Part shown: positions 1 to 8,083 of the stretch, piece after piece | Layout: every line of letters starts with the position of its first letter | How positions within the stretch are numbered: the stretch's first letter is position 1 | NCBI RefSeq assembly: GCF_008704995.1 | Contig: NZ_CP023747.1 | Location: 5,986,001-6,050,000, forward strand | Direction of reading: 5' to 3' | Source: Streptomyces nodosus | GTDB taxonomy: Bacteria > Actinomycetota > Actinomycetes > Streptomycetales > Streptomycetaceae | Length of the DNA stretch: 64,000 nt | Notes under the pieces: model-generated | Database searches by the model: none | What the model was told of the DNA's origin: nothing | What the model saw: the letters and a program-made list of their open reading frames with translations, nothing else | Program-made: the position numbers and the translations under genes

Positions 1-94
1 GAATACGTCGAGACGGTGGGATTCGCCACCGGCGATCGATGTCGAAGCCGCCCGGCCAGGCCGGCGTGGCGCAGGGTGCTGGAAGGGGACGGAG

Positions 95-826
95 TCACCT
101 CTCCGGGTACAGGTCGGTGCGGTCGATCCAGGTGGGGGCGACGAAGACGGTGTCGCCGGCGGGGGCTTCGGAGGCTTCCAGCAGGGACCATGTACGGGCC
201 TCTTCGACCAGGTGCTCCCAGGGCACGGTCCAGTCGAGTTCCCAGTCCGGGCCGGGGTTGGTGACCCTGGAGGTGGACCCGCCGTTCACGCGCCAGAACT
301 GGGAGTAGAGGATCACCTGGGCGTGGTCGGCCAGATCGTTGATGATCTCGGTGAAGTGGGCCGAGGGCCAGCCGGGGGCGTCATCCGCGGCGGTGGCGCG
401 TAGGCGCGCGGTGAGCGGTGGGACGACGGGGGTGCGTGCGCCGAGTTCGGTCAGGGCCCAGCGGATGCCGCCCGGCTCGGTCCAGTCCGGTGGGGTCGCG
501 CGGTCCAGGCAGGCGCGGTACGCGCGGCGCAGGGGCTCGACGGCGCCGTCGACATCCAGGCTCGCCAGGGCCATGGCCGCCCATTCGCGGACGGTCGGGT
601 TGTCGCTGTTCAGCAGTCCGATGAGGGCAGGGCCGCAGCGGGGATCGCCCACCTCCGCGAAGACCTCGATGGCGGTCAGCTGCCCGAAGTCGCCGAGGGA
701 GGGCAGTCCGTCGACGATGGCGGGGATGGCGTCGGAGCCCATGCCGATCAGTTCCGCGCGGGCGTCGTACGACGGGCCGCTCGAGTCGTCGAGCTGCTGG
801 ATGAGTCTCTCGATACGGGAGGTCAT
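95..826 (-). CDS. HEAT-repeat-like protein
   Basis: A 243-residue cytoplasmic protein. The first ~115 residues read as paired amphipathic helices of the HEAT type (for example GDPRCGPALIGLLNSDNPTV followed by REWAAMALASL), a scaffold fold known for protein-protein contacts. The C-terminal half has no motif I recognise. I chose the ATG at 826 because it overlaps the TGA of the upstream CPCC gene in an ATGA arrangement, which implies translational coupling; an in-frame extension upstream is a low-complexity shadow of that gene. HEAT-like proteins of this size are often immunity or regulatory partners, but nothing here identifies the partner. Confidence 0.7.
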   Translation of the reverse strand: MTSRIERLIQQLDDSSGPSYDARAELIGMGSDAIPAIVDGLPSLGDFGQLTAIEVFAEVGDPRCGPALIGLLNSDNPTVREWAAMALASLDVDGAVEPLRRAYRACLDRATPPDWTEPGGIRWALTELGARTPVVPPLTARLRATAADDAPGWPSAHFTEIINDLADHAQVILYSQFWRVNGGSTSRVTNPGPDWELDWTVPWEHLVEEARTWSLLEASEAPAGDTVFVAPTWIDRTDLYPER

Positions 827-1092
827 GAGGCGGAGTGGTCGCGGCGCCAGAAGGTGGGAAGCCACCAGCAGAGCGCTGAGGGGTCTGCCGGCCGCGGGGC
901 CCGGTCCTTCGCTCCCCAGATCTCGAAGGAGTCCGACCGTCGGCCCTGCTGGTCGCACGCGCCGAAGTCCCGGTGGTTGTGCCGGGCCTCGATCAGGGAG
1001 GTCTTGTTCGCCCCGGGGCGGATTGCGTGGGACCCGGGCGTCTTGTCGAGTACGAGGTGGCCGCAACAGGGGCAGGGATGACGGGGGTTCAC
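823..1092 (-). CDS. CPCC-family cysteine-rich protein, internally deleted
   Basis: An 89-residue protein from a GTG start. It opens with the CPCCGHLVL signature of the CPCC family, small proteins whose two cysteine pairs are expected to bind one zinc. The downstream GANKTSLIEARHNHRDFGA block also matches the family. The segment that normally lies between them, carrying the second pair (CPVCxWEDD type), is missing: the text runs from HAIRP directly to GANKT. The final ~35 residues look unrelated to the family. It overlaps the HEAT-repeat gene by 4 nt (ATGA). The family assignment is by memory of its consensus. The product probably cannot hold zinc in the usual way and may be decaying. Confidence 0.6.
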   Translation of the reverse strand: MNPRHPCPCCGHLVLDKTPGSHAIRPGANKTSLIEARHNHRDFGACDQQGRRSDSFEIWGAKDRAPRPADPSALCWWLPTFWRRDHSAS

Positions 1093-1227
1093 TCTCGCAG
1101 TCTCGTCGAGAGGCCGGTCCCGGGGCCATTCATTTCCAGAGTGGTTGTGGTCCCGCCCCCCGCGGCACCTTGCAGCGGGACCGTCGCGCCTCCACGACGC
1201 CTGCCGGCGCCGCTCCGGCCCCCCGCT

Positions 1228-1914
1228 CTACTGAGGCGCGCTCGCCCCTTGTTCGGCCTTCTCTCCGGTGGGGCCCACCGCGAACCATGTGCCGCCCACG
1301 CCCTGTCCGTTCAGGTCGCCCGGCCTGCTGTCGCCGGAGAAGCGGTAGACCGGCCAGCCGCCGACGGTGAGCTGGACCTGGCCGTCCTGGCGGCGGATCG
1401 CTCCGACGTCCTTCTGGTCCACGCCCGCCAGATAGACATTGCCGCCCTCCTTGATGGTCACCGGAGGCCACTGCACGGCACAGTCGTCGTTGCAGTTGGA
1501 CTGCGACGGCTGGGCCGTGTCCTTGTCGAAGCGGTACAGCGCGGCCTGGTTGATGTTGATCAGGTGCGGCGAGAAGAGCGGCGCCGAGGTCACCGCCGAC
1601 AGCTGGACCCACTTCGGAGGCGCCTCCTGGACGGCGGTGCCTGTTACGGTGCCGCCGTTGCCGTTCAGGCCGGCGTCCTGAGCGGTGGAGTCGACGACCT
1701 GCAGCGCGGTGTTGTCCCCACTCCGGCCGTCCGCCGCGGCCGGGGAGGACGCCGGTGCCGGGGCCGAGGCCGTCTGCGGAGTGCTGTCGCCGATCTGGAT
1801 GGTCTTGCCGCAGGCGGACAGGCCCGCGACGCCGCACAGGACGAAGGCGAAGGTGACGGCGGTCCGGCGTGCGGTGGTGCTGCGGAACGGCAGGCCGGTG
1901 AGAAGCGAGGTCAT
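1228..1914 (-). CDS. Secreted lipoprotein with paired Yx(F/W/Y)xxD repeats
   Basis: A 228-residue lipoprotein. The ATG at 1914 gives a signal peptide with a hydrophobic core and the lipobox LSAC near residue 35, so the mature protein should be lipid-anchored outside the membrane. After a Ser/Pro/Ala-rich linker come two copies of the secreted repeat seen in COG4315-type lipoproteins: YRFDKD and YRFSGD are the Yx(F/W/Y)xxD motifs, and CNDDCAVQWPP and GVGGTWFAV are the usual accompanying blocks. Some relatives in Streptomyces are linked to electron transfer or heme-like redox chemistry, but the function is not established. It is transcribed alone, divergent from the WXG100-like gene at 2059. 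Confidence 0.8.
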   Translation of the reverse strand: MTSLLTGLPFRSTTARRTAVTFAFVLCGVAGLSACGKTIQIGDSTPQTASAPAPASSPAAADGRSGDNTALQVVDSTAQDAGLNGNGGTVTGTAVQEAPPKWVQLSAVTSAPLFSPHLININQAALYRFDKDTAQPSQSNCNDDCAVQWPPVTIKEGGNVYLAGVDQKDVGAIRRQDGQVQLTVGGWPVYRFSGDSRPGDLNGQGVGGTWFAVGPTGEKAEQGASAPQ

Positions 1915-2058
1915 GCCTGCTACACGAGACAGAAGCACGAAAGGTTCGATGCGTCCGGCGACCGCCGCGAAAAACCTCCGGAGGTGAACGATCCGGGCCC
2001 CTGGACCCGTGTTGTACACACAGGTGAATCCTCATCGCACCGGAACAGGTACTCAAAG

Positions 2059-2355
2059 ATGGCTTCGGACATCAACATTCCCGGGAGTGAACTCCGGGAG
2101 GCCCAGGAGATGCTGGGCTTTGTGCACGACTTCATCGACATCGGACACCACACGTTCGACTTCGATGCGGCCTTCGGCCGGGAGCTGTCCCGGGGTTCCG
2201 CCCAGAACTTCGAGAACAGGTGGGAGGACGGCAAGCACCAGCTGCAGAAGCAGGTGCAGGGCATCAGGGACGCGATCGGCAGCATTCTGGACTCGTTCGA
2301 GAAGACCGATCTGGACGCCGTGTCCAACCTGGACAGCGGCAGCGACGGGGCCTGA
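2059..2355 (+). CDS. WXG100-like T7SS-associated small protein
   Basis: A 98-residue, mostly helical acidic protein starting at ATG 2059. The size, two predicted helices and the central FENRWEDGKHQL turn (a W-x-D variant of the WXG turn) resemble the WXG100 substrates of type VII secretion. It lacks a clear C-terminal YxxxD/E export signal. The gene lies 878 bp from the EccC-like ATPase in convergent orientation and is followed after 67 bp by the unknown gene at 2423, with which it probably forms an operon. The ribosome-binding site is weak. Assignment is by size, fold pattern and context. Confidence 0.6.
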   Translation: MASDINIPGSELREAQEMLGFVHDFIDIGHHTFDFDAAFGRELSRGSAQNFENRWEDGKHQLQKQVQGIRDAIGSILDSFEKTDLDAVSNLDSGSDGA

Positions 2356-2422
2356 GCCGCGGCCGGCTCGGGAGGCGGCGGTGAGGAGTGTGTTCGATGG
2401 CGGACGAGACGATCGGTGACCG

Positions 2423-3052
2423 ATGAGTACTGCTGCACGGCGCTTTGTGCTTGACATACCGGATCTGTGGAACCAACTGGACCTCACCGGCGAGGACCTG
2501 GCCCAGGTGCGTGCGCGGGCACTGGCCTCGACCCGGGACCCCCTGGAGAAGGCCCGGATCAACGACATGTTCCGTCAGGGACGGGAGGTGACCCGGGCCG
2601 CACGCCGCCATGGAGCGGTGCTGGCGGTGGGGACGGCGACGATGTATCCCGAGGGCCTCTTCATGGCGTACGGGATGGTGTTCGCCGTCACCACTCCGCA
2701 GGGTGAGGAGCTGACGCTGCCGGTGCTGTCCGCGCGGCTCGGCGTCTCCTCGGCGACCGGGGCCGCGCCGAAGGACCGGGTCATCACCTCCGTGGACGTG
2801 CCCCATGTGGGCACGGTGGCCCGGGTGACCGGTACCGAGGTGACCCGGCTGACCGGGGACATCGACGTCAAGCTGCTCACGATGCACACCATGATGCCGG
2901 TGCCGGGCACCACCGAGGACTTCCTCGTGGTCACCTTCGCCAGCCCCAATCTGCCGCTGAAGAGCGAGGCGTACGACCTGTTCGACGCCATCACCAGCAC
3001 CTTCCGCTTTGTGACGGACGACGGTGTCCAGGTCACCCGGGACGGCGGCTGA
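2423..3052 (+). CDS. Conserved-looking T7SS-neighbour protein of unknown function
   Basis: A 209-residue soluble protein with no signal peptide or membrane helix. I do not recognise a family. Residues 1-60 are charged and helical (DLTGEDLAQVRARAL), and the rest alternates short strands, with a hydrophobic block around MYPEGLFMAYGMVFAV and the closing segment FDAITSTFRFVTDDG. Beta-rich proteins of this length are common beside T7SS genes and sometimes act as chaperones for WXG100 or LXG substrates; that is inference from position only. It ends just before a strong bidirectional terminator shared with the ATPase gene. Confidence 0.55.
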   Translation: MSTAARRFVLDIPDLWNQLDLTGEDLAQVRARALASTRDPLEKARINDMFRQGREVTRAARRHGAVLAVGTATMYPEGLFMAYGMVFAVTTPQGEELTLPVLSARLGVSSATGAAPKDRVITSVDVPHVGTVARVTGTEVTRLTGDIDVKLLTMHTMMPVPGTTEDFLVVTFASPNLPLKSEAYDLFDAITSTFRFVTDDGVQVTRDGG

Positions 3053-3115
3053 GGCGTCGCCGCCTGACCGGCGCCCACGACGGGACGCACGGCGGGACGT
3101 ACGACGGAACGGAGG

Positions 3116-3148
3116 AAGGGCGGCCGGGTGCTTCACCCGGCCGCCCTT
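3116..3148. terminator. Bidirectional intrinsic terminator
   Basis: A perfect 15-bp inverted repeat (AAGGGCGGCCGGGTG and its complement) with a 3-nt loop (CTT). It lies between the convergent genes ending at 3052 and 3234 and can serve both strands. Confidence 0.85.
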
Positions 3149-3233
3149 CGCGTCCCGCGGGCAGGACCGCTGCGCCGTGCCCGCGGGGGAAGGAGGTGCA
3201 CCCGGCGAGGGGGTCATGGGTGCACCTCCGGCT

Positions 3234-6200
3234 TCACAGCTCCGTTTCCGGAAGCGGCACCTGCACCGTTCGCAGTGTTCCGTCCCCCAGATGCAGCAGA
3301 CCGCGGCCCGGCTGGGGCGCCTGCCCGACGACGCCCCGGGTCAGCTTCACCCCGATGACCTCCCCGTCGCTCAGCCCCTGCGGGGACAGCAGCATGCCGG
3401 TGCGGTTGCGTTTGACCTGACCCATCCAGCCCGCCAGGCTCAGCGACAGCGACTCGGCGTTGCCGGCCGCCAGAACGCCCCAGCCGGTGCCGGCCCCGCC
3501 CCGGGCGAGCAGGGCCAGATCGGAGTCGATCTCGGCGCCCATGAACAATTCGGCGTCGTCCACGACGATCACCCCGTTCTCCTCCGGCACATTGCCGAGC
3601 GCCTGACGGAAGTCGTTGACCGGCACCTCCGCGTCGGTGAAGAGGGCGGCCACACCGGGGCGGCCCTGGAGCAGCCGCAGGGGCGAGCGGCGCGGGGCGA
3701 GAACGATCAGACCGGCGCCGGCCGCCAGCAGCGAGTGCGCGGCGGTCAGCAGCGCGGAGCTGCGGCCGGTGCGCGGCGGCCCCGCGATGACGAAGGTCGG
3801 CACGTCCGCCAGATCGGGGCCGAGGGAGGTGAGGGTGTCACCGCCGACCGCCACCAGAGGCCGCATCGGCCCGCCGTGGGTGTGCAGGGTCAGGGCGTCG
3901 GCGTAGCCGATGCGGTCGGGGAGGACGTCCAGGCGCAGCGGGAGCCGCTGTGCGGGCACTGCGGACTCCCGCTCGCCCAGGCGCCGGCCGAGGTCGGTGA
4001 GGGCCTGGGCCTGAGCGGTGCCGGCCAGGTCCTCGCCCAGCACCGCGATCTGCACCTCGCTGAGGTCCTGGGTACGGATACCGCGTCCCGGCAGGGGGTC
4101 GGAGGGGGCGGATTTGGTGGGGATGCCGACGGTGGAGTAGTCCTGGCGGTCGTTGAGCCGCAGGACGATCTTGTCCTCGGTGGTGCCGGAGAACCGGCTG
4201 CCGCCGAGCACCCGGTCACCGGCCAGGACGACATGCACACCGACGCCCGCGCCGTCGCGCAGCAGACGGACCAGGCGCTCCATATAGCTGCCGTTGTCGT
4301 AGGCCGCGAACTCGCGCTCGAAGACCTCGAACCGGTCGACCATCAGCACGATGTGGGGCAGCCGCTCGCCCGGCTTCTGTGCCGAGCGCAGCTCGGTCAG
4401 GTCGGCGGTGCCGCGCGCGCCCAGGATGCTCTGCCGGGCGGTGAGCTCGGAGTTGAGCCGCTCAAGGAGCCGTCCGAGCCGCTCGGTCTGGTTGCGGTCG
4501 ACGACGGCACCGCAGTGCGGCAGCGAGGTCAGCGCGTTGAGCGCGCCGTTGCCGCAGTCGATGCCGTACAGATGCACGTCGTCGGCGCCGTGGGCCTCGG
4601 CGAGCGCCGCGGCCAGGGTGCGCAGCGTCTGGGAGCGCCCGCTGCGGGGCGATCCGATGATGTGCAGATGTCCGGAGCGGTCGAGGTCGAACACCAGCGG
4701 CGCACGGGTCTGCTGCGCCGGCAGGTCGACCATCCCGTACTCCACGGCCGGCAGCGCGGCGGCGCGGTCGGCGGCGGGCTCGGGCGCGGTCTCCGGGGTC
4801 CGGACGAGGAGCCCGGGCAGCGGCGGCAGCCATGGACTGGTCTGCCGGGGTATTCCGGACAGCCGTGCCGCCTGGGCGACGGCGCCGGTCAGGACCGCCA
4901 GGTCGGTGACGGCCTCGGTCTGCGCGGGACGTGCCCCGCCACGGGCTCCGCCGCGCGGCAGCGGACCCCCGATCTCCTGCCAGGACACCGCCTCCGCCCG
5001 GATGACGGTCCGTGTGCCGTCGGCGGGGTCGCCGCCGGGCCGGCGCCCGCCGACCCGGCCGGACTGGAACGGCAGCAGGGCCGACGGTCCGAGCCGGGCG
5101 TAGGCGCGGCCCGGGGTCGCCGGGGAGATCTCCCCGGAGTCGGGTGCGTCGATGATGTCCCGGCTCTCGGTGGTGTCGGTGGTGCGCAGGGCGATCCGCA
5201 GATTGGTGTTGGCGCGGATGTCCGGGGTGACGGCGCCGCCGGGCCGCTGTGTCGCCAGCACCAGGTGGATCCCCAGGGACCGGCCGCGCTGCGCGATGTT
5301 GACCAGGCCCGAGATGAAGTCGGGCAGTTCCCGCACCATGGAGGCGAACTCGTCGATGACCAGCATCAGCCGCGGCAGGGGCGGCAGTACGTCGCCGCCG
5401 CGGGACCGCTTGTCGAGGTAGTCCTCGATGTCCTTGGCGCCCGCCTGGGCCAACTGTGTCTCCCGGCGCCGCAGTTCGGCCCCGAGGGACACCAGGGCCC
5501 GCTCCACCAGATGGGTGTCGAGGTCGGTGACCAGTCCGACGGTGTGGGGCAGGTCGGCGCACTCCGCGAAGGCGCTGCCGCCCTTGTAGTCGACCAGTAC
5601 GAACGTCATCTCGTCGGGACGGTTGACCACCGCCAGGGTGGCGACCAGGGTCTGCAGCAGTTCCGACTTGCCGGAACCGGTGGTCCCCGCGATCAGTGCG
5701 TGCGGGCCGTCCCGCACCAGGTCGACGGCGAACGGCCCGTCGTATCCGGTACCCAGGACGGCCTTGGTGCTGCGGCCGCCGAGCGACCAGCCGGCCGTCA
5801 CCGCCTCGGCCGTCGGTGGCTCGACGCCCAGCAGGTCCAGGAGGCGCACGGAGCCGGGCAGCGTGCTCTCGTCGCTGTCGCCCACGCCGCGCAGCGGAGC
5901 CAGGGCGCGCCCGAAGTGCTCGTACCAGCCGGCCTCCGGCGAGTCGGTGCGCACCCCCTCAAGCGCCGCACCCGCACCGGTGCGCACCTTGGAGGCCGTG
6001 CCGGCGCCCGCCTCCGTGACCACGACCGCGCCGCACTCCTCGGGCAGCAGCCGTTCCTCGCGGTCGATGCAGAGGGTGTGGACGCCCACCGACGGCCCGT
6101 CGCGCAGCAGGGCGATGACACCGGGCAGGGAACGCGCGCGGCGGGCCTGCTCCAGGACGACCAGAATGTCCGGGTAGCCGTTGGCGCCGCCCCGGGTGAG

Positions 6201-7637
6201 ATCGGGTCCGGCCCCGATACGGGACGCGACGATCTGCCCCAGCTCGCCGATGCGCCGGGCCAGGGAGTCTGCGGTGCTGCCCAGCAGGGCATAGGCGTCC
6301 TCCCCCTGCGCCTGGGTGTGCGGCAGCCAGCGCGTCCAGGACCAGTCCCGCTCGCCGTCCGGTCCCGCGAGCACCACGATCCGCAGATCGGAGGGGCTGT
6401 GCAGGGCGGCGGCCTGGGCCGTCATCCACCCGGCCAGCCGGGCCGCTCCCGGGCCGGCGACCCCCGCCACGCCGACGCGGCGCAGCGAGGTGGCGACGGG
6501 CACCTGGTTCAGCTGCGGCACGGTGGTGCGCCGGTGCTCGTCCTGCGTGGGATCGTCGACGCTCGACGAGGAGGGAAGATCGGTCGTGCCGACCCGTACG
6601 GACAGGAAGTCGGGGTCCAGCCAGCGGCGCTCCCACAGCCGTTCCGAGGGCTGGGCGGCCATCTGGAGCAGGGCGGCGGGGTCCGGCAGGGACAGGCGCA
6701 GATTGTGCTGTTCCTCGAGGACGGCCCGGTCGACGTCCGCGCGCACCCGCGCCAGCGTCTGCTCGTACTCCTCCTTCTTCTCCAGGTACTTGAGCATCGC
6801 CTGCTTACGGCCGCCGAACTGGGTGACCAGCGCGGCGATCGGCGAGAGCAGGGCGATGAAGACGAAGGACCAGCGCTGGGTGACAAAGATGGCGATCAGG
6901 GCGCTGCCCGCCGGAAGCAGCAGGATCGGCAGCAGCGGGATGGGCCGCTTGTCCGGCTTCACCGGTGGGGTCGGCAGCCGGAACTTCGATCCGGCCGCCG
7001 ACGGCAGGAAGCGCGGCGGCCGGTTGAACTCCAGGCCCAGTCCGTCCTGGGCCGGCGTCAGCGGCGCCCGGGAGTCCTGACGTGAGGTCAGCTCCAGCAG
7101 GATGTCGCCGACGGCGAGCTGACTGCCCTCCTGCCACGGGGAGGGGGCCGTGGCGCTCCTGCCGTCGAGGAGTGCCATATCGGTCCTGAGCAGCTCGGCG
7201 CTCCCGTCGAGCCGGACCCGTACCCGGGCCGCGAGCGCGGGCGCCGTCCCGGCCAGCCGGATCCGGCAGGACGGGCCGCTGCCGATGTCGTAGTCGCCGG
7301 GCACCAGACGGAAGACGGTCCCCGCCCCCGGACCCGAGACCACCCGGACCTCGCTGTGGCCCTCGGCCTCGGGCTCCTGGGGGACGGGGGTGCCGAGCCC
7401 GAGGTCCATGCCGTCCCGCACACCGGCCGCCCGGAGGGTGGCCTGCGGGTCGACGGGCGTGGAGCCGATGTAGAGAGCGAGCTCCGGCGCCCCCGTGCCG
7501 TCGGCCTCCGCATGGCCGACGGCACGGGCCAGCTCGGCCGCGAGCCTGCCCGCCTGCGCGGAAGGCTCGGTGTCGACGACGACGGTGGTGGACACCCCCT
7601 CGATCCGAGGGTCACGAACACTGACGGTCAATCGCAC
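3234..7637 (-). CDS. eccC: EccC/EssC-like T7SS FtsK/SpoIIIE ATPase
   Basis: A 1467-residue membrane ATPase, the motor of type VII secretion. Residues ~1-90 look like a beta-grasp/YukD-like fold (ending ATLRAAGVRDGMDLGLG). An FHA-like region follows around residue 118 (GDYDIGSGPSCRI). Two membrane helices lie at ~240-285, then a coiled segment. Three FtsK-type domains follow: the first has an intact Walker A, GTTGSGKSE (Lys ~657), and Walker B LMLVIDEFASM (~760). The second and third have GSPRSGRS (~998) and GPPRTGRS (~1290), where the P-loop Lys is Arg. Degenerate distal domains are known in EccC/EssC. The FHA-bearing N-terminus is closer to EssC than to mycobacterial EccC. The WXG100 gene lies directly upstream; no EccB/D/E partner is visible. 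Confidence 0.9.
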   Translation of the reverse strand: MRLTVSVRDPRIEGVSTTVVVDTEPSAQAGRLAAELARAVGHAEADGTGAPELALYIGSTPVDPQATLRAAGVRDGMDLGLGTPVPQEPEAEGHSEVRVVSGPGAGTVFRLVPGDYDIGSGPSCRIRLAGTAPALAARVRVRLDGSAELLRTDMALLDGRSATAPSPWQEGSQLAVGDILLELTSRQDSRAPLTPAQDGLGLEFNRPPRFLPSAAGSKFRLPTPPVKPDKRPIPLLPILLLPAGSALIAIFVTQRWSFVFIALLSPIAALVTQFGGRKQAMLKYLEKKEEYEQTLARVRADVDRAVLEEQHNLRLSLPDPAALLQMAAQPSERLWERRWLDPDFLSVRVGTTDLPSSSSVDDPTQDEHRRTTVPQLNQVPVATSLRRVGVAGVAGPGAARLAGWMTAQAAALHSPSDLRIVVLAGPDGERDWSWTRWLPHTQAQGEDAYALLGSTADSLARRIGELGQIVASRIGAGPDLTRGGANGYPDILVVLEQARRARSLPGVIALLRDGPSVGVHTLCIDREERLLPEECGAVVVTEAGAGTASKVRTGAGAALEGVRTDSPEAGWYEHFGRALAPLRGVGDSDESTLPGSVRLLDLLGVEPPTAEAVTAGWSLGGRSTKAVLGTGYDGPFAVDLVRDGPHALIAGTTGSGKSELLQTLVATLAVVNRPDEMTFVLVDYKGGSAFAECADLPHTVGLVTDLDTHLVERALVSLGAELRRRETQLAQAGAKDIEDYLDKRSRGGDVLPPLPRLMLVIDEFASMVRELPDFISGLVNIAQRGRSLGIHLVLATQRPGGAVTPDIRANTNLRIALRTTDTTESRDIIDAPDSGEISPATPGRAYARLGPSALLPFQSGRVGGRRPGGDPADGTRTVIRAEAVSWQEIGGPLPRGGARGGARPAQTEAVTDLAVLTGAVAQAARLSGIPRQTSPWLPPLPGLLVRTPETAPEPAADRAAALPAVEYGMVDLPAQQTRAPLVFDLDRSGHLHIIGSPRSGRSQTLRTLAAALAEAHGADDVHLYGIDCGNGALNALTSLPHCGAVVDRNQTERLGRLLERLNSELTARQSILGARGTADLTELRSAQKPGERLPHIVLMVDRFEVFEREFAAYDNGSYMERLVRLLRDGAGVGVHVVLAGDRVLGGSRFSGTTEDKIVLRLNDRQDYSTVGIPTKSAPSDPLPGRGIRTQDLSEVQIAVLGEDLAGTAQAQALTDLGRRLGERESAVPAQRLPLRLDVLPDRIGYADALTLHTHGGPMRPLVAVGGDTLTSLGPDLADVPTFVIAGPPRTGRSSALLTAAHSLLAAGAGLIVLAPRRSPLRLLQGRPGVAALFTDAEVPVNDFRQALGNVPEENGVIVVDDAELFMGAEIDSDLALLARGGAGTGWGVLAAGNAESLSLSLAGWMGQVKRNRTGMLLSPQGLSDGEVIGVKLTRGVVGQAPQPGRGLLHLGDGTLRTVQVPLPETEL

Positions 7638-7703
7638 TGCTCATCGTCCTTCGCGTGGGGAGTGGGTGCCTGCGCCGGCCTCGACACCGAGCGGGCCGCG
7701 GGG

Positions 7704-7997
7704 TCAGCCGAGGTTGGCGCCGAGCTGGTCGTCGGTCTGCGAGAAGGCGTCGCCGACGGCCTTCACGTACTGGCCGATCCCCTGCAGGCCCTGGTTGACC
7801 TGGTCGAACCCCTTGGCGAACTCGTCGAAGAACGGGGAGAACTTCTGCTGGGCGGCGGGCGTGCTGTAGCCGTTGGCCAGCAGGTTGGAGATCTTGCCCT
7901 TGACCTCGGCGAGCTTGTCCTGAAGCTGCGCGAAGTCATTGAGGAGCGCCTGCGAGGTCGAGGCGGTCTCTTCGGAGTTGACGTTGTAGGAAGGCAT
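7704..7997 (-). CDS. WXG100-family T7SS substrate (tryptophan-less)
   Basis: A 97-residue two-helix protein with no signal peptide, the expected size for an Esx/WXG100 substrate exported as a helical hairpin dimer. The central turn reads NGYSTPAAQQKFSPFFDEF, so the WXG tryptophan is absent and a YxTP turn takes its place. The C-terminal SQTDDQLGANLG tail carries an FSQTD sequence that could stand in for the YxxxD export signal. A good AAGGAG ribosome-binding site sits 9 nt before the ATG. It lies between the large substrate-like gene (8084) and the EccC-like ATPase on the same strand, so all three probably form one operon. The substrate role is inferred. Confidence 0.85.
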   Translation of the reverse strand: MPSYNVNSEETASTSQALLNDFAQLQDKLAEVKGKISNLLANGYSTPAAQQKFSPFFDEFAKGFDQVNQGLQGIGQYVKAVGDAFSQTDDQLGANLG

Positions 7998-8083
7998 GGA
8001 AGTACTCCTTGCTGGTCGGTTCCGTCCATCCGTTCAGGGATGGAGTTCTGTGCGGGCCGAGGTCCGAGGACGGCCCGGCGGTA

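Noticed and set aside
1..94. Partial gene at the left edge
   Set aside because: Open frames exist but none shows a recognisable end of a protein, so nothing is claimed.
3024..7085. A 1353-residue open frame on the plus strand opposite the EccC-like gene
   Set aside because: It is the antisense of a gene with clear motifs, is rich in Gly/Gln/Arg with no recognisable domain, and arises from GC-rich third positions.
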